From Synechococcus sp. AG-670-A05 (lineage in GTDB: Bacteria; Cyanobacteriota; Cyanobacteriia; PCC-6307; Cyanobiaceae): a stretch of 38,076 bases of DNA. The position numbers and the translations under genes are program-made. The stretch lies in the NCBI GenBank assembly GCA_003211535.1, contig QCSJ01000006.1:17501-55576 (forward strand), written 5' to 3'. Every line of letters begins with the position of its first letter. Positions within the stretch are counted from its first letter, which is position 1. The notes beneath the pieces are model-generated. The model had not been told where the DNA came from. It was given only the letters and a program-made list of their open reading frames with translations, and searched no databases. Shown here one piece after another: positions 7,402 to 15,914 of this stretch.

Positions 7402-9063
7402 ATGAGCCAAACCATGCCGTGGTGGACCGGCACGGTCATCTATCAACTCATCGTGCGCAGCTTCGCTGATGGCAACGGTGATGGCATCGGCGATTTCAAG
7501 GGTCTGGCTTCACGCTTGCCTTATCTGCGCTGGCTCGGGGTGAAGACCCTCTGGCTCACACCGATCTACCCATCCCCTTTGCGGGATGGCGGTTACGACA
7601 TCACCGACTTCAAGGACATTCACCCTGACCTGGGTGATCTGGCGTCGTTTCACCGTTTTCTGACGGCCGCTCACAGCCAGGGCATGCGGGTGATTCTCGA
7701 TCTAGTGCTGAACCACACCAGCGACCTTCACCCCTGGTTCCAGCGGGCCCGCTGGGCTCCGAAGGGCAGTCCTGAGAGGGATGTTTACGTCTGGAGTGAC
7801 GACCCATCCCGCTACGGAGATGCGCCGGTGCTGTTCCGTCACTTCGAAGCCTCCAACTGGGAGTGGGATCCGGTGGCGGAGCAGTACTACCTGCATCGTT
7901 TCCTGCGCCATCAGCCGGACCTCAACTACGCCAATCCGCTGGTGCAGGAGGCCATGCTCGAGATGGTTGACTTCTGGCTGGAACGTGGTGTCGACGGCTT
8001 TCGCCTCGATGCGGTGCCATTTCTGTTTGAGGAGGAGGGCACACGATGTGAAGGGCTGCCGGAAACACACGCCTTCCTTCGACGCCTGCGGGCCCGCGTG
8101 GATGAGGGGGGACGAGAGGTGCTGTTGCTTGGGGAAGCGATTCAACCGGTTCAGGAAGCAGCCCCCTATTTGGCGGAGGACGAATTGCATGGAGCCTTCA
8201 ACTTCGCGCTGACAGCCCACCTGTTCGCGGCTGTTGCGTCCGGCAGCACCCGCCAGCTGGGAACTTGCCTGGACGAGGCGGAACAGGCGGTGGAGGGACC
8301 GCGCTGGGCCTTGCCACTTCGCAACCACGATGAACTCTGGCTGGGGGATGGGCACCTGATTCCCGATGAGGTGATCCAGTCGATCCGGGTGGGCTTACCC
8401 CAGGGGCAGGGGCATTGGCTCAACTGGGGCATTAACCGTCGTCTGGCGCCATTACTCAACGGCGACCCCCGCTCTAACCGTCTTCTCCATGGACTGATCT
8501 ACAGCCTTCCCGGCATGCCCTGCTTGTACTACGGCGATGAGCTTGGGATGGGGGACTGGCCGGGGTTGCGGGATCGGGATCCGAACCGCACACCGATGGC
8601 CTGGACACCTGCCCGCAACGGGGGGTTCTCCTCGGCTCCCGACCCTTTGCTGGTGCTTCCCCCTATCACGGCGCCTGGCTATGACTACCGAGTCGTGAAC
8701 GTTGAGGTGCAGAAACAGTTGCCGGGTTCCTTGCTGAACTGGCATCGGCGCATGCTCACCTGCCGGCGTTTGCTGCCGGCCCTCGCACACGGATCATTCC
8801 AGCTGTTGCCGTGCAGCCATCCCGGCGCCCTGGTCTATGTCCGCGCCACTGAGGCCATGACGGTGTTGGTGGCGGCCAATGTCACTGCCGCTGGTGCCTC
8901 CTTCAGCCTGGATCTCACGGCCTGGGAAGGTCTGCGGACCCGTGAGGTGATGTGGGGCTGTGAATTTCCGCTGGCCAGCCGCGAATGGTTCGTGAACCTG
9001 CCTCCTTACGGCATCAACTGGTGGTTGATCGGTGAAGTGGATACAGCCGTGCCCGTGAGTTGA
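7402..9063 (+). CDS. GH13 alpha-glucosidase/transglycosidase, trehalose-synthase-like
   Basis: The 553-residue protein has the (beta/alpha)8 barrel of glycoside hydrolase family 13. The N terminus (YQLIVRSFADGNGDGIGDF), the YPSPLRDGGYD segment, the CEGLPETH segment and GDELGMGDWPGLRDRDPNRTPM all resemble trehalose synthase (maltose alpha-D-glucosyltransferase, GH13_16). Catalytic residues are in place: nucleophile D203 in DGFRLDAVP, acid/base E245 in LLGEAIQPV and transition-state D310 in LRNHDEL. The true substrate is open: maltose/trehalose, or a glucoside such as glucosylglycerol, would fit the family. The gene lies between an aldehyde dehydrogenase and glpD/glpK. Its 3' end overlaps glpD by 58 bases on opposite strands. 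No signal peptide, so it is cytoplasmic. Confidence 0.9.
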   Translation: MSQTMPWWTGTVIYQLIVRSFADGNGDGIGDFKGLASRLPYLRWLGVKTLWLTPIYPSPLRDGGYDITDFKDIHPDLGDLASFHRFLTAAHSQGMRVILDLVLNHTSDLHPWFQRARWAPKGSPERDVYVWSDDPSRYGDAPVLFRHFEASNWEWDPVAEQYYLHRFLRHQPDLNYANPLVQEAMLEMVDFWLERGVDGFRLDAVPFLFEEEGTRCEGLPETHAFLRRLRARVDEGGREVLLLGEAIQPVQEAAPYLAEDELHGAFNFALTAHLFAAVASGSTRQLGTCLDEAEQAVEGPRWALPLRNHDELWLGDGHLIPDEVIQSIRVGLPQGQGHWLNWGINRRLAPLLNGDPRSNRLLHGLIYSLPGMPCLYYGDELGMGDWPGLRDRDPNRTPMAWTPARNGGFSSAPDPLLVLPPITAPGYDYRVVNVEVQKQLPGSLLNWHRRMLTCRRLLPALAHGSFQLLPCSHPGALVYVRATEAMTVLVAANVTAAGASFSLDLTAWEGLRTREVMWGCEFPLASREWFVNLPPYGINWWLIGEVDTAVPVS

Positions 9064-10583
9064 TCTAGTCGCTCCTCCACCAGTGTTTGCAGCCGGCGGG
9101 CTTCCGTCAGATCCACCATTGCAAGCCGACAGCGCCGGGCCAGAACATCGCTGGCACTGCGGGCGTGCTCCTTTTGGATGGCGTGATCAATCTCTCCCTG
9201 GCACAGGGGGATAACGTTGCTTAGCGGTTCGCGCTGCCCCGGATCGATGCCAGAGATCAACGGCAGGGCCTGCAGGCCATGGTTGCTCTGCAGGTGGGCA
9301 ATCTGCTGATCCCTGAAGGCCCCTTCCGGCAGCAGATTCTGTAGCTGAATGGCCTGCTCCCTGAGCCGCTGACGCGTTTCCGTAGGGGTGTCCGCGCTCC
9401 CCAGCAGTGAGAGTGGTTGCGGCGCGCCAAGGGGATGACCCAGCTGGGTGGCAACCGCCTGGAGGGTGTCATCAGCCATGGGGCGGCAGGTGGTCCACTT
9501 GCCCCCCATCACACTCACCAGTCCACAGGGCAGCTTCTCCACCTCGTGCTCCCGCACCACACGGCTGCTGTCGAGGCTGTCCCCTGCCGGGCGGAGCAGC
9601 GGCCGACCTCCAGCCCAGCGGCTGGTCACCGTGGGATCGGATAAGCCTGGGAACCATTGGCGGACGTAACCCAGTAAGTAGCTCTCCTCCTCGTCGGTGG
9701 GGGTGGTGGCTGCATCGATGGCGCAGGGGGCGTCGGTGGTCCCCACCAGGGTGCGGCCGTGGAAGGGCAACATGAACAGCACGCGTCCATCCGCTGTTGA
9801 CGGCACCAGCAGCCCCAGACCTCCCGGACAGAGGTTCTGCTCCAGCACGAGATGGCAGCCACGGCTGGTGAGCATGCGCGGGGCTGCCTGTGGATCCGCA
9901 AGCTGGCGGATCGAATCCGCCTGGATTCCGGTGGCATTGACAATCACCCCAGCGGTCCAGCGCTCCTGTATCCCCGAGTCGGTTTCGCTGATGGCGGCGT
10001 TCAGACGCCCGTCCACCGATCGTTCCAATCCAACAACACGGCAACGGGTGCGCAGGGTGGCGCCCCCCTGTTCGGCGGTGCGTGCCAGCAGCAGATTCAA
10101 CCGTGCGTCATCGAACTGCCCATCGCTGTAGGCCACCCCGCCACGGCCCGGTTTCAGCATTGGCAGGGACTCCTGCAAGACCTCACGGCTGATGGCACGG
10201 CTGCGGCCGATGCGTTGCTGGCCGGCCAGAAGGTCGTAGAGGCCGAGTCCCGCCTTGTAGTACAGCTGGCCCCAAAGTGTGTCTGTCGGCAACACCAGCT
10301 CAAGCCGCTGGGCAAGAAACGGCGCCTGCTCCAGCCAGTGACCACGCTCCAGCAGGGCTTCCCTGACGAGTTGCAGCTGGGCCATGTCGAAGGTTTTGAA
10401 CGCCAGTTCCAGGTAGCGGACCCCGCCATGGAGGAGCTTGGTGCTGCGGCAGCTGGTGCCTCCACCTATGTCGCCAGCATCCAGCAACGCCACCGTCAGC
10501 CCCCGCCGCACGGCCTCCATCGCCACGGTTGCTCCGCTGGCTCCGGCTCCAATCACCAGGAGGTCAACGTTGTGATCAGCCAT
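9006..10583 (-). CDS. glpD: FAD-dependent glycerol-3-phosphate dehydrogenase (GlpD)
   Basis: The enzyme oxidises glycerol-3-phosphate to dihydroxyacetone phosphate and passes electrons to the quinone pool at the membrane. The dinucleotide-binding motif VIGAGASGATVAMEAV is at residues 10-25. It is followed by the family segment STKLLHGGVRYLE and, further on, GGKWTTCRPMAD, typical of GlpD/GlpA. At 525 residues it is full length. It overlaps the end of the upstream glpK by 8 bases on the same strand, so the two are translated from one message and act in sequence (kinase, then dehydrogenase). Its 3' end runs 58 bases into the opposed GH13 gene. Confidence 0.95.
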   Translation of the reverse strand: MADHNVDLLVIGAGASGATVAMEAVRRGLTVALLDAGDIGGGTSCRSTKLLHGGVRYLELAFKTFDMAQLQLVREALLERGHWLEQAPFLAQRLELVLPTDTLWGQLYYKAGLGLYDLLAGQQRIGRSRAISREVLQESLPMLKPGRGGVAYSDGQFDDARLNLLLARTAEQGGATLRTRCRVVGLERSVDGRLNAAISETDSGIQERWTAGVIVNATGIQADSIRQLADPQAAPRMLTSRGCHLVLEQNLCPGGLGLLVPSTADGRVLFMLPFHGRTLVGTTDAPCAIDAATTPTDEEESYLLGYVRQWFPGLSDPTVTSRWAGGRPLLRPAGDSLDSSRVVREHEVEKLPCGLVSVMGGKWTTCRPMADDTLQAVATQLGHPLGAPQPLSLLGSADTPTETRQRLREQAIQLQNLLPEGAFRDQQIAHLQSNHGLQALPLISGIDPGQREPLSNVIPLCQGEIDHAIQKEHARSASDVLARRCRLAMVDLTEARRLQTLVEERLDQLTGTAVSTSPINHQLMP

Positions 10584-12081
10584 GCCACCCCAGGCTGCGG
10601 TTCACGGCGTCATTCCAGCGATCACGCATGTGCCTGCTCCGCTCAGTGTTGATCTGCGGTTCGAACCGCTGCACATCGTCCTGCCGGTGGCCGGCGAAGT
10701 CGGACAGGTCGGGGATGAGGCCGCATTGCACACCCGCCAAAAGAGCGATACCGCGGGCTGTGCTCTCCAGGTTCCTGGGTCGACGCACCGTAAGGCCGGT
10801 GCTGTCCGCCTGAACCTGCAGCAGGGGATCGGAGGCTGCTGCTCCGCCATCTACCGCCAACTCCCCCAGGCCATGGCCGAGTGCCTCCTCCGCCAGCTCT
10901 ACCAGAGTGGCCACCGACAGAGCGATGCCATCCAGGGCCGCTCGGGCGATGTGGCCGCGGTTGCTGTCCCGGGTGAGCCCCACCAGCACCCCGCGGGCCT
11001 GGGGGTCCCAGTGGGGAGTCCCCCAACCGGTGAAGGCAGGCACCAGCATCACTCCGCCGCTGTCCGGCACCGACTGCGCTAGGGCATTCACTTCATCCGC
11101 CCGCTCTATGATTTGCAAACCGTCCCGCAGCCACTGCACAACTGTTCCTGCATTGAACAGGCTGCCCTCGAGGCAGTAGGTGGGCTTGCCGTCGGCATCA
11201 GTCCAGCCGAGGGTGCTGAGCAGTCCGGCGTTGGAGCGGCGGATGATATTGCCTGTGTTGATCACCAGAAAGGCCCCGGTGCCGTAGGTGCATTTGGCTT
11301 CGCCGGGCTCTAAGCAGAGCTGACCAAGGGTCGCGGCCTGCTGATCACCGAGAAGGGCCTGAATCGGCAATCCGCCGAAGGGGAGATCCGCTGCGATGCG
11401 TCCGAACTCTCCTCGGCAAGGCAGCAGCTCCGGTAAAGCACTGCCGGGGAGATCGGTCTGCTCCCGGAACTCATCCACCCAGCATCGCTGCTCAAGATCC
11501 ATCAGTAGCGTGCGGCTGGCATTGCTCATGTCGCTGCCGTGGCGTTGCCCTCCGGTGAGGTTCCAGAGCAGCCAGCACTCCACTGTGCCGAAGCACAGAT
11601 CGCCCTGGACCGCGGCGGCTTTGGCCTCGGGCTGATGCTCGAGCATCCATCGGATCTTGCTGGCGCTGAAATAGGGATCCAACAGCAAGCCGGTGCGCTG
11701 GCACCACGTAGCTTCGAGGCCGGCTGTTTTCCAACCGTGGCAGATGTCAGCGGTGCGGCCGTCCTGCCAGACCAGGGCCGGACCGCAGGGGCTGCCGCTG
11801 CTGCGACGCCAGAGCACGGTGGTTTCGCGTTGGTTGGTGATGCCGCAGCTCACCACGGACCGACGTTGCTCCTCATCGAGCTGCTGGTGCAGATCCTGCA
11901 GCGCTGTCTTCTGGCTGTTCCAGATGTCTCTGGGGTGTTGTTCCACCCAGCCATCGGCGGGGTACTGAATCGGCAGGGGGGTCGTCGTACTGGCCACGAG
12001 GTCACCCTTAACGTCAAACACTGCTGCGCGGGAGCTGCTGGTGCCTTGATCCAGCGCCAACAGGAGAGGCTGATGTGCCAT
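10576..12081 (-). CDS. glpK: Glycerol kinase (GlpK)
   Basis: This FGGY-family kinase phosphorylates glycerol to glycerol-3-phosphate. The N terminus LLALDQGTSSSRAAVFD is the phosphate-binding loop. GITNQRETTVLW and PALVWQDGRTAD carry conserved substrate residues, and FTGWGTPHWDPQARG is the typical second signature region. The length of 501 residues is normal. It is the first gene of a glpK-glpD unit, overlapping glpD by 8 bases, and diverges from the alpha-amylase gene with 51 bases between starts, so both promoters must sit close together. No glycerol facilitator is present, so intracellular glycerol, for example from glucosylglycerol breakdown, may be the source (inference). Confidence 0.96.
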   Translation of the reverse strand: MAHQPLLLALDQGTSSSRAAVFDVKGDLVASTTTPLPIQYPADGWVEQHPRDIWNSQKTALQDLHQQLDEEQRRSVVSCGITNQRETTVLWRRSSGSPCGPALVWQDGRTADICHGWKTAGLEATWCQRTGLLLDPYFSASKIRWMLEHQPEAKAAAVQGDLCFGTVECWLLWNLTGGQRHGSDMSNASRTLLMDLEQRCWVDEFREQTDLPGSALPELLPCRGEFGRIAADLPFGGLPIQALLGDQQAATLGQLCLEPGEAKCTYGTGAFLVINTGNIIRRSNAGLLSTLGWTDADGKPTYCLEGSLFNAGTVVQWLRDGLQIIERADEVNALAQSVPDSGGVMLVPAFTGWGTPHWDPQARGVLVGLTRDSNRGHIARAALDGIALSVATLVELAEEALGHGLGELAVDGGAAASDPLLQVQADSTGLTVRRPRNLESTARGIALLAGVQCGLIPDLSDFAGHRQDDVQRFEPQINTERSRHMRDRWNDAVNRSLGWHG

Positions 12082-12132
12082 GGCCGACTCGTTTCTTCCC
12101 TGCTAGCGAGGGGATTGCTGCCTGGAAAGGCC

Positions 12133-13563
12133 ATGGCGTCCTCCACGCCCTTCTGTGACCCTCCGGCCTGGGTGGCCGATGCCGTGATCTATCAGATCTT
12201 TCCGGATCGATTCCGCCGCAGCGGTCAGGTGAAGGCCCAGCGGCATCTGGAGCTGAAGCCCTGGGGCAGTGACCCCCGAGAGCAGGGCTTTCAAGGGGGA
12301 GACCTTTACGGGGTGATAGAGGCACTGGATCAGCTGCAGGCCATGGGGATTAGTTGCCTGTACCTGACTCCGATCTTCAGCTCTGCCGCCAATCACCGGT
12401 ATCATGCCTACGACTACTTCGAGGTGGATCCCCTGCTGGGGGGGGATGCTGCTTTGGATGCGTTGATCGTTGCCCTGCATCAGCGTGGCATGCGGCTAGT
12501 GCTGGATGGTGTGTTCAACCACTGCGGTCGTGGCTTCTGGGCCTTCCATCACCTCGTGGAAAACGGCCAGGACTCCCCATACCGCGATTGGTTTCATGTG
12601 CACCGCTGGCCGGTGCAGCCCTACCCGGCCGAGGGCCAGGACTGCGGCTACGACTGCTGGTGGGCCGTGCCTGATCTTCCCAAGTTCAACCATGCCAATC
12701 CCGCGGTGAGGGAGCACCTGCTTGAAGTGGGGCGCTTCTGGCTGGAACGGGGCATCGATGGTTGGCGTCTAGATGTGCCTGCTGAAGTGCCCGCTGCGTT
12801 CTGGGTGGATTTCCGTCGCGTGGTCCGGGAGGTCAACCCTGACGCCTGGATTGTTGGTGAGATCTGGGGTGATGCCAGGTCCTGGCTTCAGGGCGAGCAC
12901 TTTGATGGGGTAATGAATTACCGCCTCGGCTGGAGCAGCCTTGGCTGGGTGGCAGGAGATCGGTTGCGGCAGGGCTACCGCAATAAGGAATATCCGCTCA
13001 ATCCTCTAAGCAGCGAGGCGTTGCTCGATATATGGAGCACCACGACCGGGTGGTACAGGCCAGCCGTGAACCGAGCTCAAATGAACTTGTTGGACAGCCA
13101 CGATGTCCCGCGTGCATTGCACAGCCTCAACGGGGATGTGGAGGCCCTGGAGCTTGCCCTGCTACTGCTTTTTCTTCAGCCAGGGGCCCCTTGCGTGTAC
13201 TACGGCACAGAAGCGGCACTGTCCGGAGGTCCTGATGCTGAACTTTCCGGAGGCCCGGAACCCGCTTGCCGTGAAGCCTTTCCTTGGGATCAACCCTGGG
13301 CTGCGGATCTAAGACCCACCATTGCTGGTCTGGCTGGCCTGCGGCGAAACCACCCGGAGCTCACCCGTGGCTATCTGCTCTGGGAACCGATCGGACGCGA
13401 CGGGTTGTTTGGAACGATCTCAGGCGGCTACAGCGTCTGGGTCAACCGCAGCATTACGACCTCCATGGAAATTCAACCGGGAGGTTCCACGATCTGGAGT
13501 TGTGGTGTCTGTGACGGGCAATCCCTGAAGCCGCAATCTGCAGTGGTGCGTCTGCAGGGATGA
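12133..13563 (+). CDS. GH13 alpha-amylase family enzyme, neopullulanase/cyclomaltodextrinase-like
   Basis: This cytoplasmic enzyme of about 476 residues acts on alpha-glucans or maltodextrins. The opening VADAVIYQIFPDRFRRSG and the ANHRYHAYDYFEVDP segment are typical of neopullulanase, maltogenic amylase and cyclomaltodextrinase. Catalytic residues are D214 (GWRLDVP), E243 (IVGEIWGD) and D324 (LLDSHD). It lacks the N-terminal starch-binding domain of many GH13_20 enzymes, so it is a short form. The ATG at 12133 follows a GGAAAGG with very short spacing. The frame is open upstream across glpK, but that part is antisense to glpK and is not protein-like. The gene ends 1 base before the 3' end of the opposed tRNA-Thr gene. 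Confidence 0.88.
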   Translation: MASSTPFCDPPAWVADAVIYQIFPDRFRRSGQVKAQRHLELKPWGSDPREQGFQGGDLYGVIEALDQLQAMGISCLYLTPIFSSAANHRYHAYDYFEVDPLLGGDAALDALIVALHQRGMRLVLDGVFNHCGRGFWAFHHLVENGQDSPYRDWFHVHRWPVQPYPAEGQDCGYDCWWAVPDLPKFNHANPAVREHLLEVGRFWLERGIDGWRLDVPAEVPAAFWVDFRRVVREVNPDAWIVGEIWGDARSWLQGEHFDGVMNYRLGWSSLGWVAGDRLRQGYRNKEYPLNPLSSEALLDIWSTTTGWYRPAVNRAQMNLLDSHDVPRALHSLNGDVEALELALLLLFLQPGAPCVYYGTEAALSGGPDAELSGGPEPACREAFPWDQPWAADLRPTIAGLAGLRRNHPELTRGYLLWEPIGRDGLFGTISGGYSVWVNRSITTSMEIQPGGSTIWSCGVCDGQSLKPQSAVVRLQG

Positions 13564-13564
13564 A

Positions 13565-13636
<72 letters not shown>

Positions 13637-13646
13637 ATGTGGAAGA

Positions 13647-13728
13647 TGGGCCGGGTTGGATTTGAACCAACGTAGGCAGAGCCAGCGGATTTACAGTCCG
13701 CCCCCATTAACCACTCGGGCACCGACCC
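13647..13728 (-). tRNA. tRNA-Tyr (anticodon GUA)
   Basis: This is an 82-base class II tRNA on the minus strand with a long variable arm. The acceptor GGGTCGG pairs with CCGGCCC, allowing one G-U pair. The anticodon stem-loop is GCGGA-CTGTAAA-TCCGC, giving anticodon GTA, and the T loop is TTCAAAT. No CCA is encoded. It lies 10 bases upstream of tRNA-Thr and the two are probably co-transcribed. Confidence 0.97.
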
Positions 13729-13813
13729 GAACCACACTTGAAGAACTTACCAGCCGGTGTGACGCCCACGACCGAATCGATACGATCTCCACAGCTGAAA
13801 CCCGCCTGCGGCC

Positions 13814-14251
13814 ATGCACCTGCTGCTGCTGAACGGACCCAACCTCAATTTGCTGGGCCAGCGGGAGCCAGGGATTTACGGAAGGGGAACGCTGGCATCG
13901 ATCGAAGACCTACTTGGACAGGAGGCCACCGCTGAGGGGGCTCAACTGGATTGTTTTCAGAGCAACTTCGAAGGGGCTCTTGTGGAACGTATCCATCAGG
14001 CCATGGGGTTGAGCCAGGGGATCCTGATCAATGCCGGCGCGTACACGCATACCTCCGTTGCACTCAGGGATGCACTGCTGGGGGTGGCGATTCCCTTCGT
14101 GGAGTTGCATCTCACCAACACCCATGCTCGCGAAAATTTTCGTCATCGCTCTCTCTTGGCAGATCGGGCTGTCGGGGTGGTGTCTGGTTTTGGGCCTATG
14201 AGCTATTCCCTTGCTCTGCAGGGTCTACTTCACCATTTACGCCAATCCTGA
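13814..14251 (+). CDS. aroQ: Type II 3-dehydroquinate dehydratase (AroQ)
   Basis: The enzyme catalyses the third step of the shikimate pathway. The N terminus [20 protein letters not shown] is the classic signature. The active-site Tyr is in the GIYG segment, [19 protein letters not shown] carries the conserved Asn and His-Thr-Ser, and [16 protein letters not shown] carries the second active-site His. At 145 residues it is full length and forms the usual dodecamer in this family. Its stop codon overlaps the start of miaE by one base (TGATG), indicating translational coupling. Confidence 0.96.
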   Translation: MHLLLLNGPNLNLLGQREPGIYGRGTLASIEDLLGQEATAEGAQLDCFQSNFEGALVERIHQAMGLSQGILINAGAYTHTSVALRDALLGVAIPFVELHLTNTHARENFRHRSLLADRAVGVVSGFGPMSYSLALQGLLHHLRQS

Positions 14252-14892
14252 TGAAGCTTGGCAGTCCCCCAAAAAGCGTCTCGTCGATCCTCTGGTTAAA
14301 GGCTCCTACCAGTTGGAGTTGGGTCGAACAGGCGAATTCCTGCCCGATGGAGGTTCTGATCGACCATGCGAATTGCGAGCGCAAAGCAGCTGGATTTGCA
14401 GTTCAGATGATGTTTAGGTACCTCTGCGAGCCGGGTCTTGGTGAAGTCCTGAGTCCCTTGGCAAGAGAGGAGTTGGAGCATTTCGAACAGGTTCTATCGG
14501 TTATCAAGGCCCGAGGTCGCTACTTGGAGCCGCTTCCCTCCCCCGGCTATGGCGCCGATTTATCTAGACATATTCGCAAAGTAGAACCTCACCGAATGTT
14601 GGATTCTTTTCTAGTGGCTGGATTGATCGAAGCTCGCTCACACGAGCGAATGGCTCTTCTTGCAGAGCACAGCCCTGATGCAGAGCTCAGAAGGTTATAT
14701 GGAGGCTTGTTGGCGAGCGAAGCACGTCACTTTGGACTGTACTGGGGGTTGGCTGAATCTCGCTGGAAAAGGGAATTGATCTGTCAAAGACTGGATGAGC
14801 TCTCTGAGGTCGAAGCAACTGTGTTAGAGGGCTCTTTAAGTCAACAAAATGACGTAAGGATGCATTCTGTTGGAGTTATCCGAGGCTATTAA
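14251..14892 (+). CDS. miaE: tRNA-(ms2io6A37) hydroxylase-like protein (MiaE)
   Basis: MiaE is a ferritin-like di-iron monooxygenase that hydroxylates the isopentenyl group of ms2i6A37 in tRNA. The 213-residue protein shows IDHANCERKAA, the iron ligand motif EELEHFEQV (E-x-x-H), an arginine-rich middle and a second ligand motif SEARHFGLYW, in the order expected for this family. The ATG at 14251 is embedded in the aroQ stop codon, so translation is coupled. Longer in-frame readings across aroQ are not protein-like. The N terminus is poorly conserved, and the gene sits where base composition begins to fall toward the AT-rich segment on its right. Confidence 0.88.
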   Translation: MKLGSPPKSVSSILWLKAPTSWSWVEQANSCPMEVLIDHANCERKAAGFAVQMMFRYLCEPGLGEVLSPLAREELEHFEQVLSVIKARGRYLEPLPSPGYGADLSRHIRKVEPHRMLDSFLVAGLIEARSHERMALLAEHSPDAELRRLYGGLLASEARHFGLYWGLAESRWKRELICQRLDELSEVEATVLEGSLSQQNDVRMHSVGVIRGY

Positions 14893-14940
14893 CTATTCCA
14901 GTTCTCATGCAATTTGAATTCGCACATGTAGTTGGCCCTT

Positions 14941-14968
14941 GAAAAGCGGGCAAGTGAATGACTTGCCC
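14941..14968 (-). terminator. Intrinsic terminator for the DJ-1/PfpI gene
   Basis: GGGCAAGT (14948-14955) and ACTTGCCC (14961-14968) form a perfect 8-base-pair stem with a 5-base loop. Read on the minus strand it is followed by GCTTTTC, a short T run. It lies about 50 bases after the stop codon at 15017, so it fits as the end of that transcript. On the plus strand no T run follows, so its use after miaE is doubtful. Confidence 0.65.
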
Positions 14969-15016
14969 ACTTGATTGCCGGATGATTAACTCGCCACAAC
15001 TTATGCAGTTGGCCTC

Positions 15017-15631
15017 TTAAGCTTCCTCGATGCCTTTGATAAATAGATCAATTAATTCATCGGTAAATGCAGGATGCTTGGCTGTAATGAGATCACCATC
15101 GACAACACTTCCCACGGTTCCATCGTCACCGTATTGCACATCAGCACCTGCATTCTCAACGTCACAAATAATATTGTGAGCACATGTTACTTTGCGACCT
15201 TCGAGTAGTGTTTTGTCAGCGCAAAGAAGCCAAAGAGAGTGGCAGATAGTACCAATTTTTACGCCAGGCGTTGCATTGATTTTGCGTAGCAGTTCGACTG
15301 CAGGAGCATCATTGGGTTTTCCTTTTGCGGGTTGAACTGTATAACGCAAGCGATCTGTTGCATAGGCTCCAATCAGGAGGAAACCCTTGTAATCAATAGG
15401 GTTGACATCCTTGACATCCTTGGAAACAGTAATATGTTCTTCAACCCAGCCATTGTCTGGATTAGAGCCAAACTGAAGGGTGGGATTTCCCCAAAGGTTC
15501 GTTACGTATTCCAGATCAAAACCAGCGGCGGGAAATCGCTTGTTAAAAAGGCGATATTCGGTCATGTCGAAGTGATCTTCGATGAATACACCGATTTTCC
15601 CTTTGGACTCACCGTGGGCAGGGAGAAGCAT
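15017..15631 (-). CDS. DJ-1/PfpI-family protein
   Basis: The 204-residue protein has the DJ-1/PfpI glutamine-amidotransferase-like fold. The start GKIGVFIEDHFDMTEY carries the conserved acidic residue. The nucleophile elbow is GTICHSLWLL with Cys followed by His, as in PfpI-type proteins. An AHNIICDVENAGADV segment and a C-terminal FTDELIDLF helix follow. Members act as glyoxalases, deglycase-like proteins, chaperones or hydratases, and the sequence does not choose between these. It is the first gene in the AT-rich segment, faces miaE and diverges from a small NTF2-like gene. Its own terminator lies at 14941-14968, so it is probably monocistronic. Confidence 0.82.
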   Translation of the reverse strand: MLLPAHGESKGKIGVFIEDHFDMTEYRLFNKRFPAAGFDLEYVTNLWGNPTLQFGSNPDNGWVEEHITVSKDVKDVNPIDYKGFLLIGAYATDRLRYTVQPAKGKPNDAPAVELLRKINATPGVKIGTICHSLWLLCADKTLLEGRKVTCAHNIICDVENAGADVQYGDDGTVGSVVDGDLITAKHPAFTDELIDLFIKGIEEA

Positions 15632-15914
15632 GGTTAAGGCACAGAGACAAACTTAAAGCCGTGAAGGCTTTCAATATAACTATAGTCAAAGGAATATTGA
15701 TTAACTATAGATTTTGATTCTTACCATAATCGTCTCGCGGCTCAGCCGACCTTTGGTAAAAGATTGTCGTGTTCTCAAGACAACCTTACGCAAAGGACTT
15801 TCGTGGCTGGAATTTTGCTTGACGTTTTTCGGTGACTAGCTATTTTTAAGATTGAATGGATTCGTTTGTTTCGGTAAATGTATTTCCATTCTCATGTTTT
15901 ACCCTGATGTTCTC
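15632..15914. other. AT-rich 283-base divergent intergenic region with a 9-base direct repeat
   Basis: It separates the divergent PfpI-family and NTF2-like genes and holds no plausible coding frame. TAACTATAG occurs at 15677-15685 and again at 15702-15710, 25 bases apart. AAAGCC (15655-15660) and GGCTTT (15666-15671) can form a small hairpin in the presumed leader of the minus-strand gene. Promoters for both genes must lie here, but I cannot fix them by eye. Confidence 0.5.

Noticed and set aside
9852-10652. Plus-strand 266-residue frame inside glpD
   Set aside because: It is antisense to the well-supported glpD and has no domain or composition signal; it is a shadow of the GC-rich gene.
11539-12132. 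Upstream extension of the 12133-13563 amylase frame across glpK
   Set aside because: This part is antisense to glpK and not protein-like; the amylase fold begins near residue 12 after ATG 12133.
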